From contig CALCQV010000031.1 of NCBI GenBank assembly GCA_937894795.1, positions 1-8,409 of the forward strand: 8,409 nt of DNA, written 5' to 3'. The translations under genes were made by a program, and so were the position numbers. How positions within the stretch are numbered: position 1 is the first letter of the stretch; each line of letters opens with the position of its first letter. This DNA comes from an uncultured Bacteroidales bacterium (GTDB lineage Bacteria; Bacteroidota; Bacteroidia; Bacteroidales; Lentimicrobiaceae). Of the stretch, positions 7,285-8,409 are shown piece by piece. Under the pieces are notes generated by a model, which worked only from the letters and a program-made list of their open reading frames with translations, did no database searches and was not told the origin of the DNA.

Positions 7285-7994
7285 TTCCTCACTCTTTTAA
7301 TGATCATGTCAGGATGCTTATATAATGAAAACCATTCATTTGATAAAGCCAGGATAATATGAGTAAAGACCGCAACCCATATACTCCCGGTCAGATATGT
7401 CAGATAACAGAGAACCAAACCCAGGGGTATGGCCCCCACCATCTCCTTATTCCCCTTTGGCAAGTGCACCAGTGAATATATCATGGTATTCAATATTATG
7501 GCGGGCCATAAACCTATAATATTCAGTGAGGTATAAAAGAGAAATCCCCTGAAGAGAAATTCATAGCCGGTTAAATAGATGATCCAGCTAATGGCGCTGC
7601 CCAAAATTAAGCCAAGCGACCAGCGTCCCTCTCTTATTTGTGGGTAAACATTCAGATTGGCAGGTTTGGGAGCGTTGATGTAATTCATTGGCAGAATAAG
7701 TGCCGAAAGTACCAGCGTCCATAGGAATGTGGTGCCAACCGGAGCTTTTATCCCAAACCCACCAAAGCCTTCAGCTCCCGTTAATAATATAATTATTAGC
7801 GGTAATACTCCAAAGATGATAGCACCAGCCAGTCGCTGAACATAAACCTGAAATGGCTTCCCCATCTCGCGTTGTAGAATTCTTTGTGTGAATCGTGGTG
7901 ATGCAATGTATTGATAAGCAATAAAACCAAAGGTTGTTACTGCCAGAGCCGAAATGAATAGAAATAACTCAATATTATCCGGTTTGGGTTGCAT
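7281..7994 (-). CDS. CPBP-family (CAAX protease-like) membrane protein with altered active site
   Basis: A 237-residue polytopic inner-membrane protein of the Abi/CPBP family (Rce1-like glutamic intramembrane proteases). Hydrophobic segments lie near residues 9-30, 55-72, 88-103, 126-142, 152-172, 188-201 and 204-218. Motif 1, normally EExxxRG, reads YEFLFRG: Tyr144, Glu145, Arg149. Motif 2 reads YSLVH with His177, exactly 28 residues after Arg149, as between R145 and H173 in the archaeal Rce1 structure. Motif 3 has His212, but Ala216 stands where HxxxN/D expects Asn or Asp; Asn219 is nearby. The first Glu of motif 1 is the proposed catalytic base, so its loss suggests a weak, altered or absent protease activity. 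It is the first gene of the operon. The ATG at 7994 has no Shine-Dalgarno sequence and is preceded by the short palindrome GAATAATATTC (7996-8006). The fold is confident; activity is open. Confidence 0.87.
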   Translation of the reverse strand: MQPKPDNIELFLFISALAVTTFGFIAYQYIASPRFTQRILQREMGKPFQVYVQRLAGAIIFGVLPLIIILLTGAEGFGGFGIKAPVGTTFLWTLVLSALILPMNYINAPKPANLNVYPQIREGRWSLGLILGSAISWIIYLTGYEFLFRGFLFYTSLNIIGLWPAIILNTMIYSLVHLPKGNKEMVGAIPLGLVLCYLTYLTGSIWVAVFTHIILALSNEWFSLYKHPDMIIKRVRK

Positions 7995-8039
7995 GGAATA
8001 ATATTCTATGACTATTTGATCTACCTGCCATAAAAATAC

Positions 8040-8061
8040 GTAATATTGAGATAAATATTAC
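8040..8061. repeat. Dyad GTAATATT-N6-AATATTAC in the divergent spacer
   Basis: Perfect 8-bp inverted repeats (8040-8047 and 8054-8061) are separated by GAGATA. The dyad lies 45 nt upstream of the CPBP operon start codon and about 33 nt before the candidate slipin -7 box, a position that could serve either gene as an operator. It has no U-run on the plus strand. The AT-rich make-up raises the chance of a coincidental match. The remainder of the 274-bp spacer (7995-8268) shows one further weak inverted repeat, TGTAAA (8188-8193) with TTTACA (8208-8213), and no gene. Confidence 0.4.
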
Positions 8062-8093
8062 AGTATTCTTATCATATTTTGAAAAAACAATGA

Positions 8094-8101
8094 TACCTTT
8101 G
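8094..8101 (+). promoter_or_regulatory. Candidate -7 box (TACCTTTG) for the slipin gene
   Basis: TACCTTTG matches the Bacteroidota -7 consensus TAnnTTTG exactly. A TTTG lies upstream at 8078-8081, but the 12-nt spacing is shorter than the usual 19-20 nt. A start near 8108 would leave a leader of about 160 nt before the ATG at 8269. This is a single-motif prediction. Confidence 0.3.
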
Positions 8102-8257
8102 ATATAATGTGTTTGCAGGGTACCGATTTGTTCTAATAGGTTAAACGCAAACAGGCTTTGTAAGTTTCAATGGGATGGGGATTATCCTGTAAAGATTTCT
8201 TGATTATTTTACAACGTATTACCAATTAACTACATAAAACAATCATTTAAAAAAGAA

Positions 8258-8263
8258 AGGAAG
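8258..8263 (+). promoter_or_regulatory. Shine-Dalgarno site (AGGAAG) of the slipin gene
   Basis: AGGAAG ends 5 nt before the ATG at 8269, within a purine-rich stretch. It is the clearest ribosome-binding site of any gene in the window with its own leader, and it fixes the start of the partial gene. The contrast with the other Shine-Dalgarno-less starts suggests this protein is made at a high level. Confidence 0.6.
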
Positions 8264-8268
8264 TAAAA

Positions 8269-8409
8269 ATGAACTATTGGTACTTTATTATCCCGGTTGT
8301 CTTGCTGTTTTTTGCAGGTATTAGAATTGTAAGGCCAACACAGCGTGGCTTGATTGAACGACTTGGTAAGTATTATAAATTCGCCAATCCGGGATTTCAC
8401 TGGATAATT
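8269..8409 (+). CDS. SPFH/band-7 domain protein (slipin/stomatin-like), 5' part only
   Basis: The first 47 codons of a gene that runs off the right edge. The product begins with a membrane anchor (about residues 4-18, WYFIIPVVLLFFAGI) and passes directly into RIVRPTQRGLIERLGKYY and FANPGFHWII, the opening of the SPFH (stomatin, prohibitin, flotillin, HflK/C) domain. Bacterial slipins of this kind are membrane-anchored oligomeric scaffolds, often about 300 residues and often paired with an NfeD-like protein; whether NfeD follows cannot be seen here. It is divergent from the CPBP operon across a 274-bp spacer. The start is supported by the AGGAAG site and by the family's usual N-terminus. Identity is confident despite the truncation at the window edge. 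Confidence 0.9.
   Translation, partial: MNYWYFIIPVVLLFFAGIRIVRPTQRGLIERLGKYYKFANPGFHWII

Overview
The window looks like chromosomal DNA from a member of the Bacteroidota. Four observations point there. The sequence is AT-leaning with little Shine-Dalgarno signal ahead of most genes. Several intergenic stretches contain exact TAnnTTTG boxes, the -7 element of this phylum. The protein repertoire includes a very large secreted Asp-box/VPS10-like beta-propeller protein, a short type I phosphomannose isomerase and a CheY-like receiver with no output domain. The slipin-type SPFH protein at the right edge also has a typical Bacteroidota N-terminus. I see no sign of phage, insertion sequences, CRISPR, tRNA or rRNA.

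Layout, left to right. Positions 108-1100 (minus) encode a mannose-6-phosphate isomerase. A 394-bp divergent spacer follows, holding a long AT-rich stem-loop/dyad and two candidate promoters. Positions 1495-1941 (plus) encode the stand-alone response-regulator receiver. A 165-bp spacer with a 19-bp near-palindrome leads to 2107-5469 (plus), a secreted 1120-residue propeller protein; its true start may be a TTG at 2179. It converges, with a 9-nt gap, on a compact minus-strand operon transcribed from 7994 down to 5479. That operon encodes a CPBP/CAAX-protease-like membrane protein, an extended SDR (DFR/epimerase type) and a classical SDR. The first two genes overlap by ATGA and the second and third are 12 nt apart. 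A 274-bp divergent spacer with another dyad then leads to the 5' end of an SPFH/band-7 (slipin) gene that runs off the right edge.

How the genes may work together: the three-gene operon is the only tight functional unit. Two reductases of different SDR classes are translationally tied to a polytopic membrane protein, which suggests modification of a lipid or isoprenoid-type substrate at or near the membrane, but no substrate can be read from the sequence. The membrane protein lacks two residues expected for CAAX-type proteolysis: Tyr replaces the catalytic Glu, and Ala sits where the Asn/Asp of HxxxN is expected. It may therefore be a non-proteolytic member. The other genes look like independent housekeeping or signalling units. 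I did not find a clear undescribed defence or mobile system. The best leads are the degenerate CPBP protein fused by overlap to two SDRs, and the structured spacer between manA and the response regulator.
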